Assembly: GCA_022451765.1 (NCBI GenBank)
Contig: JAKUNY010000030.1
Location: 4,758 to 12,704 of the forward strand
Direction: 5' to 3'
DNA length: 7,947 nt
Source of the DNA: Candidatus Poseidoniaceae archaeon
GTDB taxonomy: Archaea; Thermoplasmatota; Poseidoniia; Poseidoniales; Poseidoniaceae
The position numbers were made by a program, and so were the translations under genes. The notes below the pieces were generated by a model, which did not search any database, was not told where the DNA came from, and saw only the letters and a program-made list of their open reading frames with translations. Below, in pieces: positions 1 through 7,125 of the stretch. Numbering within the stretch: the stretch's first letter is position 1; each line of letters begins with the position of its first letter.

Positions 1-1
1 T

Positions 2-1669
2 CAAGGTGATGGTTCATCCAACCTTCGAATAACAATTCGCGTTGAACTTGTCCCGGTTATGCAAGCATCGTTCTCTGCCGAAAACCAATCGGTTGTTCTC
101 AACACTGCACTGAATTTCGATGCCAGCTCATCACCGAACAATCTGCAACAGATTGCTCAGTTCGTTTGGGATTTTGATGCCTCCATCGATTCCGACAACG
201 ATGGCGATGCAACAAACGATATCGATGCTACAGGCGTAAACGCATCATCCTCTTGGGCGACACCGGGCGAGAAAACCGTCACACTCACCGTTTCTGGTGC
301 CCTTGGTTTTGACCGCTCGCAAGTGAACATCACCGTTTTGGATGCAACAAAACCCGTAGCCCGAATCACGGGCTCTGCAGGTTCCTCAGCAACTCCGTTC
401 TCAGGAGGATGGCGCATTGAACACGGACAAACAATTACCCTGTCATGTGCAACAAGTACCGACAATCATCAAGTTTCAGCATGTTCTTGGTCATTGGATG
501 GAAACCCATTCGGTCAACAGACGACTGCATCGTTTAATTGGTCCGAAACAGGAACCCATGAAGTTGGACTAACCGTGCTGGATGCCAGCGGGAACAGCCA
601 ATCTACACTTGTTCAGATACTGGTCACGGATTCAACCTTACCGGTCCTTAATTTAGCCATGCGCCAAGCCTTTGCAAATCAAGCAACCGAGGGAGAAGTC
701 ACCACCTTTGCCATCGCTGCATCGGATGAATACGACGCAAACGCAGATCTCCGATTCCATTGGGATCTGAATTCACTCGTTGACGAGGATCAGAATGGAA
801 ATCCCTTGGACGACCCAGACTACATTGGCCCACGTGTCGACATCGTGTTTGATGCGGTTGGAACAAACACCGTCATCGTTACCGTCTTCGATGCAGCAAA
901 CAACACCGACAGCCACACCTTTTCAGTCGTTGTCGCAGAGGCGCAGGTGGTTGAGACAAATTATGCGATCTTCGCAGTCGTCATCTTTTTCGGCCTTGTT
1001 ACGATGTCAATCGCCCTCCTTGGTTACCGACGCTGGCAGGGTTCCATCGCTTTGATCCTCCTCACAGATCGCGGCCTACCGGTGAGCGAAGCGATGGCCC
1101 ACATGAAGATGGTCAAGCAAACCCAGCGTTTACCTCTCTTCGCGAAGGCGATTCAACTTTCGGGTCTTGACGCTGCAGAGGGTGTTGTGTCGCAACAGGA
1201 ACAAGAAATTGCCCGCAAAGAAGCCGAACTCCAGTCGATTTATGGTTCAGAGAATGAGATCGAAATGGCTCCACAAGCACAGTTCGCTCCACGCATGCAA
1301 CTTTCAGAAGCCTCAAGCCAAGCTGCGAATGAGGCCGCAGCATTGTTCTTTGACGACGAGCCAAAAGCCCCGACACCGCAATCTGTGCCCGAAGAAATCG
1401 ATGACTTGATGCAGATGACTTCAATTGAGAGAACAACCAAACCCTCTGCATCTGGCATCGATCTCCCTGCATCCAGCGAACCCCCCATCACCGAAGAAAA
1501 GAAGGTTGAGCATGCGGAAGAACCTCATGGAACGGATGAAAATGTCAATCTTCTCAAAGGAACTTGTACCAATTGTTCACTCCAATTCCAAGTTCCAATG
1601 CCAGTTGGCGTTATGGAAGCGATTGTTATCTGTCCATCGTGCTCCTCAGAGCAACTCTTCCAGCGCTAG
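2..1669 (+). CDS. PKD-domain surface protein with one TM helix and C-terminal cytosolic zinc ribbon (5' partial)
   Basis: The frame is open to the left edge, so the gene starts outside the window and the ATG at 59 is only an internal Met (used here as residue 1 for numbering). Three PKD/Ig-like beta domains are visible: about 1-95 (VWDFDA signature at 36-41), 96-195 and 196-300 (HWDLN). Domains 1 and 3 carry an acidic Asp/Asn loop just after the W-D signature (D44-S-D-N-D-G-D50 in domain 1), likely to bind calcium; domain 2 lacks it and has a Cys pair (C130, C142) that could form a disulphide. One membrane helix follows at about 302-324, then Arg-Arg, which puts the C-terminus inside the cell. 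The cytosolic part has a short charged helix (about 375-398, possibly coiled coil), a Pro/Glu/Ser-rich linker, and a C-terminal zinc ribbon with C503-T-N-C506 and C525-P-S-C528. PKD domains usually bind proteins or sugars at the cell surface. The exact ligand and role are unknown; a receptor or envelope scaffold is an inference. Confidence 0.85.
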   Translation, partial: QGDGSSNLRITIRVELVPVMQASFSAENQSVVLNTALNFDASSSPNNLQQIAQFVWDFDASIDSDNDGDATNDIDATGVNASSSWATPGEKTVTLTVSGALGFDRSQVNITVLDATKPVARITGSAGSSATPFSGGWRIEHGQTITLSCATSTDNHQVSACSWSLDGNPFGQQTTASFNWSETGTHEVGLTVLDASGNSQSTLVQILVTDSTLPVLNLAMRQAFANQATEGEVTTFAIAASDEYDANADLRFHWDLNSLVDEDQNGNPLDDPDYIGPRVDIVFDAVGTNTVIVTVFDAANNTDSHTFSVVVAEAQVVETNYAIFAVVIFFGLVTMSIALLGYRRWQGSIALILLTDRGLPVSEAMAHMKMVKQTQRLPLFAKAIQLSGLDAAEGVVSQQEQEIARKEAELQSIYGSENEIEMAPQAQFAPRMQLSEASSQAANEAAALFFDDEPKAPTPQSVPEEIDDLMQMTSIERTTKPSASGIDLPASSEPPITEEKKVEHAEEPHGTDENVNLLKGTCTNCSLQFQVPMPVGVMEAIVICPSCSSEQLFQR

Positions 1670-1720
1670 AAACACAAACGAGAACTCTGTTCCGTTCAAT
1701 CAAAACGGGGATGGGTTCAG

Positions 1721-1727
1721 ATATAAG
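1721..1727 (+). promoter_or_regulatory. Possible archaeal TATA box before the giant secreted protein gene
   Basis: ATATAAG is the only TATA-like word in the 75-base gap between genes 1 and 2. Its centre lies about 21 bases before the ATG at 1745, slightly closer than the usual 26-27 bases to the transcription start if the message were leaderless. No Shine-Dalgarno sequence precedes that ATG, which would fit a leaderless or near-leaderless transcript. The spacing is imperfect, so this is a weak call. Confidence 0.3.
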
Positions 1728-1744
1728 TTCCTCAACCTCTAATC

Positions 1745-4700
1745 ATGGTCGAAGAAGCAATTCGTCTGATTCGACCAGGTTTGCATCAGCCAAAACGAGG
1801 ACGTTTAGCTGTACTTTTGATTGCCGTCTTGCTCATACCCATCTTCCAGCCTGTTCAAGCAGACATTTCAGTTGAGCGTGATGACTTCGGTTTGATGGAG
1901 AAACTTTCCGACCTCATGGAAGTGCAGGAAGCGAGTGACGATGCTGTAATCGCTGCCGGTTCATCGACCTCATCCCTCGCACTGGTTGAAGCCGCCAAGC
2001 GTGAAAGCAGAGAAGGAGACCCACTGAACGACTCGACTGAATATCTCACGCAAGCCCAATTAAGAGACACAACTCCGTTGGAGCCCGATCATCCTCGTCC
2101 TTACGAAGTCCTCCTTGATACAAACACACAACCGGACGGTTGGCCAAACAACCTCGTACAGACATTGTTCTCTCTCGAATCTTTTTCCATTACCGACCCT
2201 CTCGCTGTAGGCGTCAACACGTACGCACTTTACATCAATTTCTCAAGTCGGGACAATGGCCCGCAGTATGAGAATTGGGAGTATGGAACCTTTACAGGAG
2301 AGTTGTTCGTAAACAACAACTTGGTGTTGTTCGAGAATTACATCGACATCGATGGAGATTCAGTAGACGATGTATCGATTTCGTTAACCGTTCTTGGTCT
2401 TCTTACATTCAACGAAGGGTTTGGGTTTGAGCCCCCGTTTGACCCGCTGAACCCATTGAGCATTCCAAACACGCTTTGGCTAAGGCCAACGTTTCAATGG
2501 AAAATTGATTACTTAAATGAGAACGACCCAATTTGGGATGAACTTGCACACATGGAAGTCTCGCTTCTGAAGGGTCTTGCCTTCGATTCTACGATTCAAG
2601 AATCACAATCCTATGCTCTTGTATTGGATACGCGCCTCACTCAGCCACCAAACAATTTCAGAGTTGAAGTTGGAATCCAAGAATTCCGATTTAGCATTTC
2701 AAGTACAATTGCCAACATTGGTGCTTTGCTTCAAGATTTCGTGACTGGCGGTGCGTTGCCTGCGAATGCTGTTTCCTTAACATCTGTCTCCGCACCGTAT
2801 TCAATATCCGTACGAAACTCAAACTCAAATGCAGACAACAAACAAACAGAATGCGATGAAACCTATTACGATGTGTTCAGTGATCATGGTTCCGTAAGCG
2901 AATCTCACAAATGTGGTTTTGGCATTGGTATCGGATTTATTCAGTTTGATCAGGTTGACCAAGATGGGCAAGCAGAGATTATTGACATGGGATACATCGA
3001 TGTTGGATTCCATCCAGAATACGGCTCTAATCTCATTCCGGAAGAAGTTGATTTGGTTTTGCGAAACGACAACCTCGGGGACAATACGTTTGACACCGTC
3101 GAATTGTACACTGACGTCGGTGCGGATCTGTGGCTTCACTATTTTGAAGACCGAAGCAATACAATCGAAGGTGGGACGTTTGGAAATACAACCGATTCAA
3201 AACTCTGGATTCGGGGTCTTCCTTCTGGAACGCTCCCGCCAGAGGAGATCAATGCCATCTTTACCATGATTGGAGAGGCTCCAGGTAGTGTGAATCTGCC
3301 GGGAGATATACCTGACCGCTTATCGTTCATTATCGCTATAAAGAATTTCTCGGGCGATGTGACAGCCAACGAAAATGATCTCACCCTCCCGGTTAATCCT
3401 GCTGCACCTCCTTCGACGCTTATCATGGTCGCTGGAACCGAACGAATCGATTCTCTTTCATACGATTCAACGTTGCAACGCGGAGGGTATGCGAACGACG
3501 TTAGTTCACTATCCGTTCAGGTCGAGAACCTTCCAGAAGTTCTTATTCTCAAGGGAAGTTTCCAGCTTTCTTCAACAGGTATCTCGAGAGTGAATTTTAA
3601 CAATCCCGATTTGAATACAATCGCACAACTGCGCGACAATGCTCTGCTGACGTTGGTCGAAGTCGTCCTCGATCTAGGTTCGATTCTTAATGCCCTTCCC
3701 GACCTCATTGTTGGAACAGCAGGGAGTTCTGGTGGAGAATTGGAAGCTCTCTGTCTAAGCCAAGTGCGCCAAACATGGAGCAACGGAGCCGTTGGTGGTC
3801 GTAGTAATCTTGGTCAAATCTCGATGGCGATTGGGAGCAGTGATCATCCGTGGTTGACCGATTCAGATCATATTCTTCTTTCTCAAGATACGGAAATTGA
3901 CAAAGTGGACGGTCGAGATGGTCCAGTTGATCCTCTTGTTCCGGTTGCGATGAGCATTCGCGTATCGAACATTTCTCGAGTGTTTCAGTCGTATGACCCG
4001 ATTACGAGCGTTCGGGCATTGCAACTTGAAGGGCAACAATCAGGCGCTCTGCTCGTAGGCCACATCCGTCACTCAGGTACAAATTTCGCAAACGTTACCG
4101 CTCAATCGGCAATGATATCGAACCGTCCTGCTGACCTAACCGTCGTCCAAGACCCTGCAAAATTGGTTTACACTGCAAGTGAACCAATTGGAACGATTAC
4201 CTATGGTGGTGAGCAGGGTGCACAACGAAATGCAATACGGCTCGAAGGTTTACCTGCGCAATTCCAGTTGAACCTCGGTGATTCTGTCGGATTCCAAGCA
4301 GATACTCCAATTACCTCGATCATGGTTCAAATGACAAATGCAACAACGCCACTAACCATGGACGGAGATCACTTCCGATTCTGGGTTGATGCTGATCAGG
4401 CCCAGGCATCTCTTAGTGCAAAAATTTCCAATGTTCAATCCGTTCAACGCTACTCTCCCGTCGATCCGAACTCAACAGGTCCAGAGGGCAGTGCGCGCTA
4501 CGCACTGCAACGCCAAGTATCGTCTCCGTTCAGTATTTCGATGGAAGATGTGAGTAACTACGACGATCCATTCCTCGGACTCAACGGAATGATGCGGCTT
4601 GAGCCGCTGCCTGCCAATCTTGAGCTCGTACTGCCAAGCGATGTCGATTCCACTGGGTTGGAAATCCCAGACTTTAGTCAAGGAGAAGGCGTGGAATCCT

Positions 4701-6412
4701 TGTCGTTCTTCCTCGGAGATGTTGTTGGAATAGGTGGACTTGTCAATGACTTAGTGTACAGCCTTGTCTCAAACATTGGTGATTCAACAGGTAACGCACA
4801 AGACGTGGCCTACGGACTTGACATGACAACAGGTGAAAGTTTTGACATCGTTTCCGACATGCGAAAAGGAACGGTTCCTGTCGGCGAGCCACAATGGCAA
4901 CATGGTCTCGATATGCAAGCGGTTGAGCGTACAGTTCTTGATTTCAATTTGTCGAAGTTAACCAATCTGACCGAGTCAAATCGATTGGTTGTAAATGGAA
5001 TTCTCTCCGACTACGTCGTTGACATCGATGAGCGCGCAACGCTGGAAGAGACCTTCTCGCAGTCAAATTTGTCTTTTGCGTACCCTCTGATGGAGCTGCT
5101 GGATGACGGTGTTATCACCGAACGTGAACTGATCGGTTTCGATGTGGATTTGCTCGAGGAACTTGGACTGACATTCGAGAAACGTCGCAGTTGGCATCTT
5201 CGAACATGGTTGCCTCAATTACCATCGGGTAAAATCGATATCAGTTACGTTTTCACTTTAACCGACGACATTCCAACGTACGATTTCAGAATGGAACTCG
5301 AAGACTGGTTGCCTGCGCGTGAGAATTTCTATCTCACGATGAATGGAATAGAACTATCCTCTGCTGAATTGCAAATCTTTGGATTGGATACGGGACAATC
5401 GCGAGACGTTTCTGTAGCAGCGTTCTTCTATCGACAAGACAATCTGACAGTACCTCGACTCTCAATCGACATGAGTTACGATGTGGGTCAGCGGTTGGAT
5501 TATGTTTATTCAGTGTTCACTGATCTTGAGAACCTTGTACGTGCTGAGACCTTCATAGAGGGCGTTCCTCAACAGACGCGTTTCTCTGCAACCATTGGGG
5601 ATGTTCTCCTGCTCGATGTTGACGTACCTCAAGCATTTAGGTCGGGTGAAACGAGCGTCGATTCGATGATGATTCAACAACATCGTTTTGTTGACGGTTT
5701 CTGGTGGCCTGCAACGACCTTCTTCCGTGATGTCCCATCGGTCATGAGCCTCGCTGCAGAACCGGATACACGATATGATATTCGCGAGGAAACCTCGTTC
5801 CAGGGCATGATGACGCTCGATTATGCTTCCAATTCAGACAAGATGGATATGTACATTGAAGCCAGCGGCAGAGCCATCGACGCGAAAGGCGATACGCTGA
5901 TGATTGCCAAGAATCTCCCGAAGACGTTTAAACTTGAAACCACGGAAGATTGGGGTGTTCGCATCGTTTCCTCGGACAACGGTGTTGAAGAGTTGTACAT
6001 GCGTCAATCCAATCTTCCCGGCGCCCCCGGTGCTTTCCTTGACCGTCTCGAAATCATCGGTGAAGATCTCAAGGGTGCGACAATCACCATTCATCGACCG
6101 CTTGGCTATCCGGTCATCGTTCTCGATGACATCACAACTGGTCGGCTTGTATCAAGTGCAGAAATTCATCTCGAGCCCGGTGTCTACGTTCCTTTGTTTG
6201 GAGACCTTGAGGTGGATGGTCGAGGTGTTCTCCTCGATGCACAGTTCACAGGTATTCTTCCAACCTCCACGTCGATTGGAGTGAATGGTGTTGTAACCGA
6301 TCTTTCGGTTGTCAGTACGTTGACAGGGGGATCGGTTGAAACCCGCCACATTATGGTGGTCGAACCCTTTACATCGGGTGTTGCTTCGCTCTTTGCGATG
6401 ATTTTTGGGTGA
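1745..6412 (+). CDS. Giant secreted protein of unknown family (1555 aa), beta-rich with degenerate repeats
   Basis: I do not recognise the family. The ATG at 1745 is chosen because an in-frame stop lies at 1724-1726 and the N-terminus reads as a good signal peptide: a basic n-region (KRGR at 17-20), a hydrophobic core 21-34 and a likely signal peptidase cut after VQA39. The mature protein starts with a helical, acidic stretch (about 40-110) and then becomes mainly beta-strand in pattern. Visible elements are an acidic loop D201-I-D-G-D-S-V-D-D209 and a second one, D402-Q-V-D-Q-D-G408, both resembling calcium loops; only three cysteines, of which C370 and C390 could pair; many N-x-S/T sequons; and repeated segments that begin with Leu-Pro or Val-Pro (P597, P795, P837, P956, P1190, P1275, P1331, P1392). 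There is no clear C-terminal membrane anchor, only a short mildly hydrophobic tail. The protein is expected outside the cell, perhaps held at the surface by a partner such as the product of the coupled next gene. A structural, adhesive or ligand-binding role is an inference; no catalytic motif was seen. Confidence 0.9.
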   Translation: MVEEAIRLIRPGLHQPKRGRLAVLLIAVLLIPIFQPVQADISVERDDFGLMEKLSDLMEVQEASDDAVIAAGSSTSSLALVEAAKRESREGDPLNDSTEYLTQAQLRDTTPLEPDHPRPYEVLLDTNTQPDGWPNNLVQTLFSLESFSITDPLAVGVNTYALYINFSSRDNGPQYENWEYGTFTGELFVNNNLVLFENYIDIDGDSVDDVSISLTVLGLLTFNEGFGFEPPFDPLNPLSIPNTLWLRPTFQWKIDYLNENDPIWDELAHMEVSLLKGLAFDSTIQESQSYALVLDTRLTQPPNNFRVEVGIQEFRFSISSTIANIGALLQDFVTGGALPANAVSLTSVSAPYSISVRNSNSNADNKQTECDETYYDVFSDHGSVSESHKCGFGIGIGFIQFDQVDQDGQAEIIDMGYIDVGFHPEYGSNLIPEEVDLVLRNDNLGDNTFDTVELYTDVGADLWLHYFEDRSNTIEGGTFGNTTDSKLWIRGLPSGTLPPEEINAIFTMIGEAPGSVNLPGDIPDRLSFIIAIKNFSGDVTANENDLTLPVNPAAPPSTLIMVAGTERIDSLSYDSTLQRGGYANDVSSLSVQVENLPEVLILKGSFQLSSTGISRVNFNNPDLNTIAQLRDNALLTLVEVVLDLGSILNALPDLIVGTAGSSGGELEALCLSQVRQTWSNGAVGGRSNLGQISMAIGSSDHPWLTDSDHILLSQDTEIDKVDGRDGPVDPLVPVAMSIRVSNISRVFQSYDPITSVRALQLEGQQSGALLVGHIRHSGTNFANVTAQSAMISNRPADLTVVQDPAKLVYTASEPIGTITYGGEQGAQRNAIRLEGLPAQFQLNLGDSVGFQADTPITSIMVQMTNATTPLTMDGDHFRFWVDADQAQASLSAKISNVQSVQRYSPVDPNSTGPEGSARYALQRQVSSPFSISMEDVSNYDDPFLGLNGMMRLEPLPANLELVLPSDVDSTGLEIPDFSQGEGVESLSFFLGDVVGIGGLVNDLVYSLVSNIGDSTGNAQDVAYGLDMTTGESFDIVSDMRKGTVPVGEPQWQHGLDMQAVERTVLDFNLSKLTNLTESNRLVVNGILSDYVVDIDERATLEETFSQSNLSFAYPLMELLDDGVITERELIGFDVDLLEELGLTFEKRRSWHLRTWLPQLPSGKIDISYVFTLTDDIPTYDFRMELEDWLPARENFYLTMNGIELSSAELQIFGLDTGQSRDVSVAAFFYRQDNLTVPRLSIDMSYDVGQRLDYVYSVFTDLENLVRAETFIEGVPQQTRFSATIGDVLLLDVDVPQAFRSGETSVDSMMIQQHRFVDGFWWPATTFFRDVPSVMSLAAEPDTRYDIREETSFQGMMTLDYASNSDKMDMYIEASGRAIDAKGDTLMIAKNLPKTFKLETTEDWGVRIVSSDNGVEELYMRQSNLPGAPGAFLDRLEIIGEDLKGATITIHRPLGYPVIVLDDITTGRLVSSAEIHLEPGVYVPLFGDLEVDGRGVLLDAQFTGILPTSTSIGVNGVVTDLSVVSTLTGGSVETRHIMVVEPFTSGVASLFAMIFG
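4127..4333 (+). repeat. Adjacent pair of degenerate protein repeats within the giant secreted protein
   Basis: Two neighbouring segments, starting at P795 and P837, share one layout. The first reads PADLTVV, then VYTASEPIGTITY; the second reads PAQFQLNL, then GFQADTPITSIMV. The common pattern is Pro-Ala, a short alternating strand, a turn, an aromatic-x-Ala-x-x-Pro-Ile strand, then a further strand. The similarity is at protein level only; the DNA is not obviously repeated, so the duplication is old. Confidence 0.5.
5567..6008 (+). repeat. Three further degenerate copies of the Pro-led beta repeat
   Basis: Segments starting at P1275 (GVPQQTRFSATIGD), P1331 (DVPSVMSLAAEPD) and P1392 (NLPKTFKLETTEDW) are 56 and 61 residues apart. 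Each follows the same order: hydrophobic-Pro, strand, acidic turn, strand, then a strand with Leu/Met-rich alternation (for example MMIQQ, MMTLDY, LYMRQ). Single copies with weaker fit begin at P597, P956 and P1190. The alignment was made by eye. Confidence 0.35.
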
Positions 6413-6413
6413 G
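6408..6413 (+). promoter_or_regulatory. Ribosome binding site overlapping the stop of the giant gene
   Basis: GGTGAG overlaps the TGA stop (6410-6412) of the upstream gene and ends three bases before the ATG at 6417. It matches the archaeal anti-Shine-Dalgarno complement GGTGA, with spacing at the short end. It decides the start: the in-frame TTG at 6405 has no such site before it, while the ATG does. The arrangement suggests translational coupling of the two genes. Confidence 0.6.
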
Positions 6414-6416
6414 AAT

Positions 6417-7061
6417 ATGGATGATGAGTTAGTGGTCCATGAAGACGATATCGTCGCTGCTCGACCGATGGGATTGCTTGAGGCGACCCAACATCAAGAA
6501 GCGATGCAGATGGGTCTCGATTTGAGTGATCCCGAACAAGCTGAAGCTTACCGACAGGCGCAAGAAGTCGCTCTGCTTGTCAAAGAGCGTATTCGCGATA
6601 TCAATCCTGTCCGGGTTGCCATTGCTGGACTCATTCTCTTGCTCATGGTTGGCTTGCTGGCAAGCAGCTGGTATTGGGTCATACCTCGTGATGATGTTGA
6701 GGTACACACGGTCTACATGCAACGGGGTGGCCATTTGATCATGACCGAATTGCAAAACGATGGGAGTCGAGCGATTCATGATGTTGTGGTTGAAGTCCAA
6801 TTCCTTGATTCTGAGGACGTACTGATTCAATCGATGAGAATTGAGGTTGATACGGTCAAAGCACACTCATCCCTCGCAGGCGATGATTTGGAGATGATTG
6901 TCTTGGGTTACACCGTATGGGATCAGTACACTCTGAAGGTATCGGTACGGTACACGATGTTTGACAACAGTCAGAATCTCATGGAAGTGAACCACGTCGT
7001 CGGAACCTATGCTTCGGAAATTTTTGTCGATCAGGTCGAAAGAACGACTCGCCTGTTCTGA
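6417..7061 (+). CDS. Small single-pass membrane protein with extracellular beta domain (214 aa)
   Basis: I do not recognise a named family. From the ATG at 6417 the protein has an acidic, helical N-terminal region (about 1-66) ending in the basic stretch VKERIRD, then one membrane helix at about 67-90 that finishes SSWYWVIP, then about 124 residues of alternating beta-strand pattern. The positive charges before the helix predict N-inside, C-outside topology. The outer part (core strands near LIMTELQNDG, VVVEVQFLD and LKVSVRYTMFD) resembles the general plan of small Ig-like domains such as FxLYD, but this is a resemblance only. It starts four bases after the stop of the giant secreted protein gene, so the two are almost surely made together; an anchoring, export-helping or sensing role for that protein is an inference. 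An alternative TTG start at 6405 would add four residues. Confidence 0.8.
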   Translation: MDDELVVHEDDIVAARPMGLLEATQHQEAMQMGLDLSDPEQAEAYRQAQEVALLVKERIRDINPVRVAIAGLILLLMVGLLASSWYWVIPRDDVEVHTVYMQRGGHLIMTELQNDGSRAIHDVVVEVQFLDSEDVLIQSMRIEVDTVKAHSSLAGDDLEMIVLGYTVWDQYTLKVSVRYTMFDNSQNLMEVNHVVGTYASEIFVDQVERTTRLF

Positions 7062-7112
7062 AGGCCATTTGTTCAAACAATTCACCCATAGCGATAAATG
7101 CGTCATCCAAGC

Positions 7113-7117
7113 GAGGG
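7113..7117 (+). promoter_or_regulatory. Probable ribosome binding site for the protease-like gene
   Basis: GAGGG lies eight bases before the ATG at 7126, a normal Shine-Dalgarno spacing, and supports that ATG as the start. The 64-base gap before the gene shows no convincing terminator. Confidence 0.45.
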
Positions 7118-7125
7118 TAGAATCA

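Noticed and set aside
59..61. ATG at 59 as the true start of gene 1
   Set aside because: The frame is open from base 2 and the residues before the Met (RITIRVELVPV) read as the end of a preceding beta domain running straight into the next PKD unit, with no signal peptide after the Met.
2825..3139. 104-codon minus-strand frame within the giant gene
   Set aside because: A shadow of the giant gene; no ribosome binding site or recognisable product.
6405..6407. TTG start for gene 3
   Set aside because: It overlaps the end of gene 2 and has no ribosome binding site, while the ATG at 6417 is preceded by GGTGAG.
6401..6420. Genes 2 and 3 as one gene split by a frameshift
   Set aside because: The end of gene 2 is outside the cell, whereas the N-terminus of gene 3 is predicted inside by charge. 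A proper ribosome binding site and ATG sit at the junction, so two genes are more likely.
6429..6866. 145-codon reading frame on the minus strand
   Set aside because: It lies wholly inside gene 3 on the other strand, its product has no coherent domain pattern, and gene 3 has a signal anchor and beta pattern that mark it as the real gene.
7069..7080. Short palindrome TTGTTCAAACAA after gene 3
   Set aside because: A five-base AT-rich stem with a two-base loop and no following T-run is too weak to call a terminator or operator.
7093..7099. GATAAAT as a TATA box for the protease-like gene
   Set aside because: Its spacing would put the transcript start at about 7122, after the GAGGG ribosome binding site, so the two signals conflict; the binding site is the better one.
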